From positions 2,646,501 to 2,710,500 of the forward strand of contig JARHVA010001923.1 of NCBI GenBank assembly GCA_037957365.1: DNA of 64,000 nt, written 5' to 3'. This document shows positions 1 to 11,096 of this stretch, one piece after another; the stretch's first letter is position 1; the number at the start of each line of letters is the position of its first letter. Source of the stretch: Torreya grandis (taxonomy: Eukaryota; Streptophyta; Pinopsida; Cupressales; Taxaceae). The notes below the pieces were generated by a model that was given only the letters and a program-made list of their open reading frames with translations, did not search any database and was not told the origin of the DNA. Position numbers and translations under genes: made by a program.

Positions 1-928
1 AAGGAACAAAATACAGACATCTTTAAGAGTTTCTCTTTCCCTTCTCTCCAAAACTGCCTAGATAATTCCTTTTCCCTCAAGATTCCAAAATCTGATCATG
101 ATCGACCTCCCATGTTTCATTTTCCCTCTCAAACAAATGAATTTTATCACCCTCCCGCCATCCCCCTTCCTCATTGAGAAAGAGGTTGCAGCTGCAGGAC
201 AAGTTCTTGCAGAGTGTGTAGAGGATGCTTCAGGAGTGTTTGAGGAATAATTTCCTATTGATACTTCACTTGAGGTTGTAATTGAGCATCCAATTATAGC
301 TGAGAGTGGGAAGACTGATCTTGATGTAGAGGAACTTCACGAGGAGCTGATACAGATTGAAGATATAAATGAGTTACAGGTATCTCCTATTGAGAAGGAT
401 CCAAATATTCTTACAGCTGATCCAGTTCAAATAGATCAAAATGAGGAACAAAAAGACGATTGGCAACTGTACCTTGAATCTCTACAAGAGATTGAAGAGC
501 TTTGTATGGATATGTTGGCTATTGAAGAGCATGTTTATAAGAAATTTGATCAAGAATCACCTATTCAAGGTCACAATACAAATTGGGTTGCCTACTCAAA
601 GCTCCTTGAAGAGCTGGATGAACTTGCAGCAGTCAATAAGAAGGATGTGGTCACCAGAAAACCATGCATAGATGAGGTATCACTTGACAAGGTGGTAGAT
701 GACAAGCAATCTGAAAAAGATTAGGAGGTACTTGATGAGTTTGACTTTGTTGCTGTTGATGACTCATTTGAGAAGATGCTAATATAGTTGGTGGCCAAGG
801 AAAATGCCTCATCAAAGGTTATGACTAATAAACATCCTACTTTGCAACTTGTACCATCTCTTGGAAGGAGTGATTTTAAGAGTTTTCCATTTGATCCCGG
901 CGGATCATGCTTTATCATGGTTAGCTAG
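1..928 (+). pseudogene. Acidic extra ORF of gypsy element A (partial, broken)
   Basis: One reading frame runs from near the window edge to about 928 and is very rich in Glu, Asp, Leu and Ile (for example the stretch QIEDINELQVSPIEKDPN). It is interrupted in frame by TAA near 248, TAG at 722-724 and TAG near 787, and ends at TAG near 928. It lies just upstream of the 3' LTR of element A, where some plant gypsy lineages carry an additional ORF after pol. I do not recognise a domain. The related complete element M has no such ORF after its integrase, so this may be lineage-specific or captured sequence. Its start lies outside the window. Confidence 0.4.
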
Positions 929-1540
929 GTTCCTTATTTGTTTTGCTTTCCTCCAAGTGTTGTTCAAGCACAGCTGTTCCTTTAGTTTTGTTCCAATAAG
1001 TCCTTGTTTGCACATTTACTTCTTAGTTTTCTGCTTTCGTGTGTTTCCCCTCTTATTTTGAAAAAAGGAGGTTACTTCAGCCATGATCAAAGGAGGTTTT
1101 CAGTCGGAAATCAGGTTTATCATTATTTTGGGAGTTCGAATAGTATCTATATGGTCTGAGTTCTCAAGCATAGAAAGCATGTTGAGCCAGCTGAGTCGCC
1201 AGAAATGTTGACAATTCTTCCATAGGTTAGGATTGTCTCTTGCCATTCGAAAAGCTCACGTCTGGAGCCAAAGAAGAAATAATACATTGGGTAAGAGGTA
1301 GACCAATTGAAATAACTCATTTGCAAAGGACTCAAGTCCGCGGGAAATTAAACAAGGATAAAGGACCAAGGAGGAGCCAGAAAATCAAAAGGGCAGGGTT
1401 AGAAATGGCACAAAGCAATGAAAAAACAAAGGAAAGAGCCTACAGCAAAGGAAGTAATTCCTTCAGACTTTTTGTCCAAAGAATTACTTTGGAGAATTAC
1501 AAAGGAAAGACCCGCAACCTCCCTAAAGGTCCACCAAAAG

Positions 1541-2225
1541 CAAGAAAAGACCAAGGAATTCCTTCGGACAAAAAGTCCGAAGAAATCCGAGAGAGAAGTT
1601 AGAAAACCACAAGAAATTACAAGGAAGAAAAGACAAATCCATGAAATAAAGCCAACAAGGTAAAGGCAAAGACAAAAGACAAAGGATTAATTCCTTCAAG
1701 CTTTTTGTCCGAAGGAATTCCTTCGGACAAAAACTCCGAAGAAATTCGGAGAAATAGACTAAAGAAGAAGCCCGTGGAATAAAGCCGACAAGGCAAAAGA
1801 GCAAAAGGAAACCTTCGAACAAAAGTCCGAAGGAATTCCTTCGGACTTTTTGTCTGAATGATTAATGCGGAAAAGTTGGCGATCACAAACCTGCGGAAAT
1901 TCAAAGGGGTAGGCCGCGCAAAAAGCTCGACAAAATAAACTCGACAAAGGAAAGTCCGAGCAAAGGAAATAACAAAGGAATATATCCTTCGGGAAAAAGT
2001 CTGAAGGAATTCCTTCAGACTTTTTGTCCGAAGGAATACTTCGCAGGATAAATAGAGACAAGGACAATTCAAGCGGACAATTTGTCCATAGCAAATCATT
2101 CGGAGAGAAAGTCCAAAGATAGGCAAGGTCTGAATTAGATAAGCCGAAAGAAATAAAGGCCGAAGGAAAGGTGGGGAGCCATAAGTCCGAAGGATTCCTT
2201 CGGAAAAGTTGCCACAAGAAAGTCC
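1541..2225. repeat. Cluster of palindromes in LTR A
   Basis: Many copies of a TCCTTCGGAC / GTCCGAAGGA unit occur in both orientations, separated by T- or A-runs. At least three are perfect palindromes centred on GAATTC: 1702-1733 (32 bp), 1821-1850 (30 bp) and 1994-2025 (32 bp, extendable to about 1984-2035 with one small indel). The long apparent minus-strand ORFs across this region are a by-product of the repeats. Confidence 0.85.
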
Positions 2226-2984
2226 AAAGACAGGCCCGAGGAAATAAGCCCGAGGCAAATGCATGGTGAAACAAAAGATTCGAAGAAAATAAGACCAAGA
2301 AGACAACAGGAAATCCGAAAGAAATGGAGGTTTGACTGTGCAAAAAAGGATAGAAAATAGATAATCCGACGGAAAGTTGAAAACATAATATCCGAGGAAA
2401 TATTAGACCAAATATAGACAAAATACATCCAAATATAGAATCCTGCCAAAAATAGACAAGACACAGGCAGACCAAAATAGGAGAAAATACATGCGAACAA
2501 GGGCTATTTTTGGCGGATTGCTAAGTTTCAGTTGACTATTTGTTTTATCTGTGGTTTGACTAGTCATTCTCATGCATTCGAAGGTCCAACTCAACTTCAA
2601 CCAGAGTTCCAAATTCGGACGTCGAGTTGACTGTTCTAGATTTAGAGTTGACTAATTGTTAAACGCCGCATCTACTAGGAGTTTTCCATGCAAAGGAGAA
2701 TAATCTCTTCGTCCAACTCAGCATTTCTCTTCATCCAACTCAACGGTTCAAACATTCCAGCAACTCAAGTAGAAGCTAAAATTGACATTGGCGTGGATTT
2801 CCATGCAAAGAGAGGTGGGCGTTTCAATTAACAAAAGACAACTTCACTTCCTCAAACGCAAGGAGCTTCATGCAAAGACAAAGAGAAAACATATTTTATT
2901 GAAAAGCCAAGTCAGCCTTGAGTTAATCAAAGTTAATCCTTCTCTTCAATTTTTCAACGTCAATCTTTGGCTTTTGTAATTCTC

Positions 2985-2992
2985 TATAAAAT
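2985..2992 (+). promoter_or_regulatory. TATA box of LTR A
   Basis: TATAAAAT lies downstream of the palindrome cluster, in the position of the TATA box in the M LTRs. It is followed by a CCTCTTCAATCAATAGGA stretch resembling the region after the M TATA box (CTTTGATCAATAAGAATG). Promoter function is inferred. Confidence 0.45.
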
Positions 2993-3675
2993 GGCTTTCA
3001 GCCTTGATTAAAAAAATCTCTCTTGGCTAGACCAGACTCTGCCATTGGTGAGTTGTGTAACCTCTTCAATCAATAGGACTGTACTTTCAAATTTCAAGTG
3101 TTGGCATAGTGTAGATTCATTCAGCAATTTGCATATGTGGTATATTTCTCTCCCTTCTCAAATTCTGATTCGTACCTAGTTGCTAGCTTACCGTATTATG
3201 CAGGTCATGTTAAGTGTTCTTTATGTCTTTTGCTGAAGCTGTAAGTGGATGTTAGGTCGCTGCAAAGTGTCTTGTATCAAACCTCTCTCCATCGTTTTTT
3301 CCTTATGTTTTGGTCATTGGATCGAACGTTCTCACAAAATACTTCTGCATAGTGGTTGATTGAAATCAAAGGTCTTCCTTTTCCCTTGTTTGTTCAGTGT
3401 TCAAGGTTCCAAGTTGAGTGGATCAATCTTTTGGTGTATCACCTTTATCAGGTAGGATTTCCCCTTAAAGTTTCTTTCTCCCTTTTCCATGGTAGTCCGC
3501 AGTATAGAGTAGAGATCCTCATTGATACATCTTATAGGGACCAGCCTTCTCTGGAGGTTCTTCTCACCATTGAGGCACCAACCCTCGTGAGAAGATCCCA
3601 TTGTTTCAACCGGATAGAGGACTGGCCATTTCATGCACGTCTTCGATTCAGGGCGCAGCTCTAGGTTGACAACAG

Positions 3676-3781
3676 TAACCTCATGAGTGGTCATTATCCA
3701 AATGACATTTTTTCCTCGTGTATTACTAGAAATACATGAGGAAAAAATGTCCTTTGGTTAATGACCACTCATGGAGGTCAT
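3676..3781. repeat. Long near-perfect hairpin (MITE-like or foldback)
   Basis: Two arms of about 50 bp pair with only a few mismatches around a loop of a few bases (left arm contains CATGAGTGGTCATTA, right arm TAATGACCACTCATG). Weaker outer similarity (GGTTGAC near 3664 and GTCAACTT near 3859) could extend it into a 200-bp element. It does not match the neighbouring LTR. It could be a small foldback element or a small-RNA precursor. Confidence 0.7.
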
Positions 3782-4684
3782 GTGGATAAATGACTAAAAA
3801 CATACACGAGTAAAAATCCCACAAAAAGTAATATCTAATTAAAATTGCTCGTGGAAGCCGTCAACTTAACATTAATTCTCACATTATCAATTCTTATGTA
3901 CAATTCAAATACTTTACTCCAACAAGCATTTCTTCTTCTCCAAAAGCATGCAGTCACAACCCTAACCATCCATAGGTTGCAGGATCCTCTGTTTTGAAAA
4001 CTGTTTTATCCTCCTTTTCTTTTAGTTAAAAATACAAATACAAGAAAATTCAATATTAATTAAGGTTACAAAGTGGTACCACAGAGCACCCACTCAGAGA
4101 TAATATCTACCTTTTATATTATCATGAGTCAATTTATATCATATATCTCAATGAAACAATCTTATAGCTTGTATTCTGTGACAAACAAATCGAGATCAAC
4201 CAGAAATCGTTTATGTTATGGGCTACATCTCAATGAACTTACCTACAGTGTTTTGAACATGATACCAATTATAATCATTTTTAATCATGGGTGGGCAATA
4301 ATATGATTACTCCTTGTTTGACAAACATGCACCCACCAAGGTTCAAATCTTGTGGCATATGGCCAAACTGATAAGTTTGAGCGAAAGACTCGAGCAAATT
4401 TTGGCAGAATATAAACCCCTCAGACCTGGCAGGTTAGCCAAAAGGAACGAATAGAATTCCATGTATGCCCATGTGGGGCATGTTTCAACAGCAACATTGG
4501 TAAAAAATAAATAACAAAAGAATGTGACCCATCCTTTCTTTTTGACATTGAATATGTCACTTTCTTTATTGGATTATCTAATTTAAGTCCTTAAGTATGC
4601 CATTTTTTATTGAAAGAATAATGATAACCATTCAAAGTGACATTTCAACAACTAACAATAGTTGGTGATGACTGAAGTACTTAC
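3782..4684. other. AT-rich DNA without recognised genes
   Basis: I see no convincing coding sequence or repeat. It lies downstream of the minus-strand exons at 4685-5444, so it would be intron or 3' sequence of that gene if the gene is intact. No further FIST-like exon was found here. Confidence 0.4.
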
Positions 4685-5444
4685 CGCCAATGAATTGCAT
4701 AAAGGAATTGCCTCTATCTCTAAACCAGGAAAATATCCAATTGTAACAGCAAGACCATGTTGCTCAGCAAGAATTCTGCAACGAGCAGCTTTGTTCATCT
4801 CATAAGCTGGTTGCCGCCACTTTACCTAGAATGAAATGAAAATTAGCCATGCCACAGTGACCATACTTGAAACTTACAACTAACAGGGCGTTAAAAAATT
4901 AAACCGTTTTGCATGAAACATGAAACTTTTAACTATTTGGGAAAACTCGACACCCACCTCCTTTTGTTCACCATTGACTGCATCTGGACCAATTATACCA
5001 GTAGTAAAACATGCAACTGTAGGGATTCTCGTACCTAAATTCTCTTTTAGCTGTATAAAATTTAAAAAATCGCGTCTATCAAAGAAGGAAATAATTAAAA
5101 CATCATAGAATCATGAATGTTAGTTAACATTGTATTTCCCAAGCATAAACTCAACTTCACAACCAAGAGTTTTCGAGTTGCCATATAATAATTGTGGTCA
5201 CCCTAGCAGTAGAAGGGAAAATCGCCAAATAAGATTAAGATAATAATGAAAACATGAATATTGATCTCATACAAGATACATTTTCACGACAAAAATATTT
5301 TCTAAATGGAAGTTTTATAGAATTGAAAAAACATACAAGGGTGGATATCCTTGACAAGCTGAACTTTTGGCCTGCAAAGGTAATTGCAAAATTTGGTCGG
5401 ATAGGTTTTGCAAGTATCTTTGCCATAATCTCATCCATGGCTGC
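4685..5444 (-). CDS. FIST-domain (F-box/FIST-like) protein, three internal exons
   Basis: Three minus-strand exons join in phase 0. They are 5444-5337 (36 codons), 5050-4958 (31 codons) and 4825-4685 (47 codons). Each is bounded by AG acceptors and GT donors (GTATGT, GTGGGT, GTAAGT). The joined 114 residues read smoothly: MDEIMAKILAKPIRPNFAI, then RIPTVACFTTGIIGPDAV, then VTIGYFPGLEIEAIPL. The pattern of PIRPxFAI, a GIIGxDA motif and a GYxPGLxxxAIPL motif is what I recall of plant F-box proteins carrying a FIST sensory domain. I see no F-box exon upstream and no FIST C-terminal exon downstream. The gene is therefore either spread over very long introns or a fragment. No stop codon or frameshift breaks the three exons. 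Introns are 286 and 132 bp. Confidence 0.6.
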
Positions 5445-6607
5445 CTAAAATAAAAACAAAATAAACAATTAATCAAAATTGATCATATAGTTAATTAAAC
5501 ATGCTAAACACTACATGGTTCATTAAAAACCCATGCTTATTAAATAAAATAATTAACATGAATATGAATGAGTTTCCTTGTAACCCACAGCTATGACCAA
5601 GAAAATCTAAAATGACATCCAAGTAAATGCTAATACCACATTATGCATTGCCTTACACTCTAGTAAAGAACTTAGGATCACTCTGATTAAGCCATCTAGA
5701 CAAATGTTATTATAGGGCCATTTGATTTTCTAATTTTAGGAATTGTAATTATTCATTTTGGTGAAAAACTATGCATCTTTTACTTTTGAATTGTGGAAAC
5801 AAGGACTTGACTCCAATAAGGGAATGAACCATGCCTTCAAGAATTTGAACAGGTATGAGGGTTTAGTTCCGAGTCAAACCTGGGGTCCCTTAATCAATAA
5901 AATCCCCACTTAATATCCATGGTTAATTAGTCAATTAATTAAGGAATGCTTGCATTAATTAATTAGTATTAACATATTGATGTATTAATCTAGATTGCAA
6001 AAATATTAATTAATCAAACTATCTAGATGAAATTGATACATTAATTAATTTTTTGACTAATTAACTCTAGTCTTTGTTATTTGAATAGCTTAGGGGAAAT
6101 TTATTGTTGGGGATCCATTCCCTATGTTCTATTTTAATCTTGATTACCCTTTAATATTTTGGTACTCACAGTTTTTAGGGATGAGAGTCCGTCATGGTTA
6201 TATTCTCGCACTATTTTCTATATATAAGACATATTGCAATCCTCTTCATACATTGTTTCTATCCTTCAAATAATGGGCCAATGTTAGGACCCGAAACGTC
6301 AAGGAGATTTGTCTCATTATTACACAGGTGTATCCAGGAGCTTGTTATAAAAATTATTATTATTACTACTATTAATGCCACTAAAATGCATTGCACAATC
6401 ATTGAGATGGCACTATGTAGCAGTAACAGCAAGTACTTGTACCACAAAAAGACAATATAGAATGATATGTCGAACTCTAGTAATAGCTTATTCACACAAA
6501 TATCAACTCTTGATCATTGAGAATTTTCGGTCTCAAAAAAAGTTTCACTTGTAAATATTCTACTAAGACATTTTGGCTTCCAAACTTGGTTAGAAAGCAT
6601 ATCGTGC
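5445..6607. other. AT-rich DNA, no gene recognised
   Basis: The stretch 5920-6060 is dominated by TTAATTAA and ATTAATTA runs. A possible upstream exon of the FIST-like gene was looked for and not found. Short ORFs here have no recognisable content. Confidence 0.4.
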
Positions 6608-6880
6608 GCTTATCGTTCACCAAACAAATGGCCATACACCAAGATATGGGCTTTTACCGAAATAAACTTTCACCATGGTTACTAGTTGGGCTTTCGCAGA
6701 GGTTCATCAAAATAAGTAATTATGGAAATCTGTACAATATTATGCTTATTGTTCACTGAACAAATGCCCTTGCACCAAGATATGGGCTCTTACTGGAATG
6801 AGCTTTTGACATAGTTAGTAATTGGGATTTGCCAAGGATTGTTGAAGTAATTATGGAATTGTGTACAGTAAACATTGTAA
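6608..6880. repeat. Diverged tandem duplication, about 136 bp unit
   Basis: The segment starting GCTTATCGTTCACC at 6608 is repeated as GCTTATTGTTCACT at 6744. Both copies share CACCAAGATATGGGCT and TAATTATGGAA in the same order and spacing. Many substitutions separate the copies, so the duplication is old. No coding role is apparent. Confidence 0.75.
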
Positions 6881-7405
6881 TGAGTAACTATATTAGTAAA
6901 TGTGATAACATGCCTCAGGCCTAGTTTGTGTTCTTTAACAGCTTATGAGAATTACATAATATAACAGAATTTCCAGCAGTAATTAACAGAAATAACATAA
7001 AGCAATATAAAAGTGAAAAACAGATATAGCTTGCTGACAATGGATGATTCATTATTTGAGACTTGTCCATATAAATATGATCAAAAGGTTAGCACCAAAG
7101 GGTTAGTTTATTTTGGTGATACCCTTTCAAGAAAACACATCATATCACATAATTGTCCAGCAGCATAAATAAATTAAATTACTTAATGCTAATAGTTATG
7201 TGTAATCCACCATGTACCCATTATGCTGCCCCCAAAAGAAATAGTCAATATTCTAACTGGTTAAGCTTGCTCCTTGGAGGTGGGGTAGTGCTGCTGAATG
7301 TCCATATCTATAACTACTGCAGCCATCTCTTCAGCAGACCTGAGATCCTCATTTAATTGGTCCTATGCAGGGTCTGTGAGTGGTGGAAGAGGGTTTTGTG
7401 GTGTC

Positions 7406-8010
7406 TCACCTATCCCCTATGTTCTTCTTCCACAAAGTTGTCTTCCTTGTGAGCCTCCAAATGCCTTGGATTGTGTTGGGAGTACCTGCTTCCAACCACT
7501 CTTCAATTCCCCTTAAGTGTGGCATTTGAGTCATGTATGCAAAAGTTGGCATTGCTAACATAAATCCAGCTATTGGTGGCTCCTTCAATTTTTCCATTTC
7601 CTCAATGTTTGATTCTCTCTTTCAGCTAAGACAAGTGACCTTTGTATTTTTTATGCGCCCAATTTCAAGTCTATCATCAACCAAAAATACACATTGTGTG
7701 AATCGACGACCTTCTTCAGCAATGCATTTTGTCATTCGATTGTATTTTAGATTTCCTATTTCCTCATCACAGTGTTAACTATTGAATCAATTGTAATTCC
7801 TCACATAAGAGTTGAAATAATATTTTCTAAATTGCTTAGTTTTCTGTTCTTCATCAGCGAACCTCTTTCAGAATGACTCCATGCACTTGGGATTTTTCCT
7901 TGCCTCCATGTACAAAGTATGTAATTTATTGTTTGCAAATATCAAATTTTCAATCCAACAATGCTGTCTACTTCTTAATGGCACACCTTGAATAAATTTT
8001 AAATCTGTAG
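7406..8010 (-). pseudogene. Unidentified broken ORF
   Basis: Reading the minus strand from about 8010 gives a protein-like sequence in one main frame with several stops (motifs RSRQHCWIENLIFANNKLHT, RMTKCIAEEGRRFTQCVFL). It ends in a 63-residue open stretch (PPIAGFMLAMPTFAYMTQM) that stops at 7406. Codon choice looks coding-like, but I do not recognise a family. It may be a relic of a mobile element or of a host gene. The plus-strand ORFs over the same bases look like shadows. Confidence 0.3.
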
Positions 8011-8261
8011 ATGGCAGTGACCATGGTTACCGAATCCTGCAGGACCTAGCCCAGATCGTGTCAGATGCGGATTTTTCAGACATAGCAAATCTAATCCACA
8101 CCACAGCGCTGAGGATATTGGTGTGGGGGACAACCCTATAACTTAACTAGTAATTTACGGGTTACAAAACATGCAATGGGAAACTAAAACAACAGTAAAC
8201 CAAAACACATTTGAATGCGGAAGTATTTGCAGAATAATGCAATTTCTATTCAATAACAAAG

Positions 8262-8276
8262 AATAGAGTAGATTAC
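8262..8276. repeat. Target-site duplication, left copy, of LINE
   Basis: AATAGAGTAGATTAC here matches AATAGGGTAGATTAC at 11759-11773 in 14 of 15 positions. The two copies flank the LINE exactly. Confidence 0.9.
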
Positions 8277-8289
8277 CCTTAGAAGCCTA

Positions 8290-9603
8290 ATAATAAGGGA
8301 AGAAGGCTAACTGAAGACTTACTGCAAGAAGAAACACAGGCTGTGAAAGACCTGGAGGAATGCGAGCTACGGGAGGAAATTTTTTGGAAGCAGAAAGCTC
8401 GGGTCGAATGGCTCCAGGAGGGGGACAGAAATACATCCTTTTTCTTCAATTCGTCCAAAGCCAGGAGACATGGCAATTCTATGTCAGCCCTGGTCAATGA
8501 AAGAGGTGAGCGCCTTAACTCCTTTCCGGCAATTTCAAAGGAGGTAGTGCAGTACTTCTCTACTCTCTTCAGGGAAGATGCTAATGGGGAATCACCGGAA
8601 GAAGCTCAGGTTCTCTTCTGCATTCCGTCGTTGGTGATGCATGAAATGAATGAAAAATTAATGAAACCAATCACACTTGGAGAGCTTGAGGAAACCATTG
8701 TTCCAATGAAAAAAGGGAAAGCGGCTAGACCTGACAGCGTCCCAGCTAAATTCTACCAAGAATTCTGGGATATCATCAAACTTGACCTTTTAGCTGTTGT
8801 CCAAGAATCTCAGCGGAATAAACAAATGCTTAAGGCTACAAATGCGACCTATCTTGCTCTCATACCCAAATGCGAAGGTGCTGATAGGCTAAGTCAATTC
8901 CGCCCTATATCCCTTTGCAATGTTGTTTACAAAATTATATCTAAAATCATTGCAGACAGTTTAAAAAGAGCGCTGAGTGCTGTGATCTCAGAAGAGCAGA
9001 GTGGTTTTGTGGAAGGCAGGCAAATCCTAGACAGTATTGTTATCGCTGTTGAGTCCATTCACTCCATGGCCAGCTCAAAAGATAAGGCGATGTTCATTAA
9101 ATTGGACATGGCCAAAGCCTTTGATAGGGTCAAATGGTCATTCCTGCGGAAGGTTCTTCGTGCTTTTGGCTTTGCGGACGAATGGACTCAATGGGTCATG
9201 AGCTGCATTTCCTCGACTTCCTTCTCAGTGCTTATCAATGGAGAACACATGGAGCTTTTTGGTGCTACAAGAGGGCTGCGACAAGGTGATCCTCTGTCTC
9301 CGTACCTTTTTTTTCTCTTTGCTGAAGGTTTGGGGAGGTTGATCAGCAGGAACCAGAGAGGAAGGACATATCTAAGGATGGCAATGGGGAGGGGAATTGT
9401 CGGCGCAATCACACCTGCAATTTGCTGATGACACTGCCCTTATGGGCATGGCCACAATGATTGAAGCTACTGATTTACGCAAGATGTTAGATGTTTATCT
9501 AATGGCCTCGGGACAAAAGGTCAATGAAGATAAGTCGTCCATCTTCTTCTTCAATACTCCAGGCCCTATTCAGCAGCGGATTGCGAGGACTCTACATTTT
9601 TAG
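8290..9603 (+). pseudogene. LINE reverse transcriptase domain
   Basis: The open frame 8343-9428 encodes the pre-RT linker (WLQEGDRNTSFF) and RT motifs: ALIPKCEGADRLSQFRPISL, IISEEQSGFVEGRQILDSI-like text, LDMAKAFDRVKWSFL and LRQGDPLSPYLF. The catalytic FADD motif (LQFADDTALM) lies in the next frame from about 9410, so one frameshift separates fingers and palm from the FADD box. A TAG near 9601 ends this second frame. The RT would copy the element RNA at the nicked target. Confidence 0.9.
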
Positions 9604-9618
9604 ATTGGGACTCCCCCC

Positions 9619-10877
9619 TTGATTGACTTGGGTATCCCTATCTCGGCTGGCCGTACATCCAAAGAATCTTGGCAGAATATTTTGGAGAAATTTCGGGTGA
9701 AAGTGAATCATTGGACACACAGGTGGTTATCCTTTGCGGGCCGGGTTCAACTTATCCAATTTGTAGTGCAGGCTTTACCCATTTACAGGTGTATGCTCGA
9801 GGTTGCCCCAATGGGATTCGTTAAGGAGTTTGATTCGATTAGCAGACAATTCTTATGGGCTGGTAGTCTGACCTCCACTAAATGGAGCCTTATTAGATGG
9901 GAGATTGTCTGCAACCCCAAACAATATGGCGGGCTCGGTCTGAGGCAGACGGACTTAAATAGTATTGCTTTGGCGGCCAAACTTTATTGGCAATGGTGCA
10001 CCGAACAAGACAAAGCTTGGGCCAGAATTCTCTCACAGAAGTACTACTCCGGAACCATTCAGAGGGACATTCCTCGCTGTCCACTTATTGGGAAAGGTTC
10101 GGCAATATGGGGTACTCTCAAAAAAGGGGCTGCTCTCATCAAGAACGGCTTATTCTGGATTTGTAAACAGGGATCCAAGGCTCTCTTTTGGTCTGACTCT
10201 TGGGATGGTTATCCTCCCATCATTTCTCAGTTCCAAATTTGTTAAACCTTTGTCAGAAATTCTTTGATGCTGGCTGGTCTCAGGTGAGTGACTTCAAAGT
10301 TTACATTACACAAGGACAGGTGGAGGTAGCTCACTGGAAAGCTCCCAAAACTTGCCCTGTTAATGGGACGCAGGAAGAGAATGAGGAGCTGTTGAGCATC
10401 CTTTCCAGGCGTCGCTGTAGTCCTCTTCAAGAGGAGGATGAGCTAGCTTGGTCTCCCAATCCCAAGGGAGCTTACACAGTTTCATCTAGATATCAGGGCT
10501 TACTTCTTCAGAGATTGGGCAGGGGGGAAGTGCATTGGTGGAGACAGGTCTGGAATAAATTCACATGGCCTAAATGCAATTGTTTTGCTTGGATGTTGGC
10601 TTGGAACAGGGGCTTGACCTGGGACAATCTCCGGAAGAGAGGTTTCCAACGTCCTTCAGTATGTGTTATGTGCGGAGCGGCCGAGGAGGATTCAACACAC
10701 CTTTTTTTGCGATGCCCCTTTGCCTTGCAACTCTGGCATTATTGGTGGGATGTTTGGCAGCGCCCATGTCTTCATGCTCAATCTGTGGTCGATTTCTGGA
10801 ATGGATTGGGAGAACCCCCCTCAAGGACACCCTTCCTGCAGAACATATGGCTGGGCGGCCCCATTTTTCTGTTCTAG
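9619..10877 (+). pseudogene. LINE RT thumb/connection and zf-RVT region
   Basis: The first frame (9619-10245) continues the LINE polyprotein with typical connection motifs (WLSFAGRVQLIQFVVQALPI, RWEIVCNPKQYGGLGLRQ). After a frameshift near 10240, a second frame (10200-10877) carries the zf-RVT domain (CVMCGAAEEDSTHLFLRCPF). The C-x2-C...H-x4-C zinc ligands are visible. Stops follow near 10889 and 11035. Confidence 0.88.
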
Positions 10878-11096
10878 CATATCTGGTTTGAGAGAAATAG
10901 GCGAATTTTCTGGGGGGTGAGGGTCATGGTGCAGCAAGTATGGCAGAAAGTGGTGGGGATGATCCAGGAAACCGTCCAAGCAAAGAGCACAATCTGCCTT
11001 CCTTTGACCAAACAGGACGCTCAGGTGGTGGCGTGACTTGGATTCCAACAGTTAACTAGTAAGTCAGCGTGTGTCAAGAGGAGCAAGCAGGTCAAG

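Larger units (their letters stand above)
1206..3674 (+). mobile_element. 3' LTR of gypsy element A (M-like family)
   Basis: It begins TGTTGACAATTC, close to the LTR start of element M (TGTTGACCATTT), and ends TTGACAACA, giving near-matching inverted termini. The bases just before it (AAGCATAG...GAGTCGCCAGAAA) resemble those before the 3' LTR of M (AAGCCTAG...GAGAATCGTCAAAT), which supports the boundary. It contains the same TTCCTTCGGAC hairpin module and a TATA box near its 3' third. No primer-binding site follows, so this is a 3' or solo LTR. The length of about 2.47 kb exceeds the 2.06-2.11 kb LTRs of M. The right boundary is less certain than the left, because a hairpin begins two bases later. 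Confidence 0.6.

Noticed and set aside
1541..2225. CRISPR-like array of repeats
   Set aside because: Units are palindromic, irregularly spaced and inverted, inside a plant LTR. There are no unique spacers of constant length and no cas genes.
1523..2475. Long minus-strand ORFs (99, 229, 238 codons) across the LTR of element A
   Set aside because: They translate the repeated palindromes in several frames, are low in complexity, and overlap one another. No domain is present.
3356..3664. 102-codon plus-strand and 97-codon minus-strand ORFs
   Set aside because: They overlap each other within the LTR end of element A and show no motif.
5254..5448. 64-codon plus-strand ORF over the first FIST-like exon
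   Set aside because: It is the antisense shadow of the spliced minus-strand exon, which has better splice signals and continuity.
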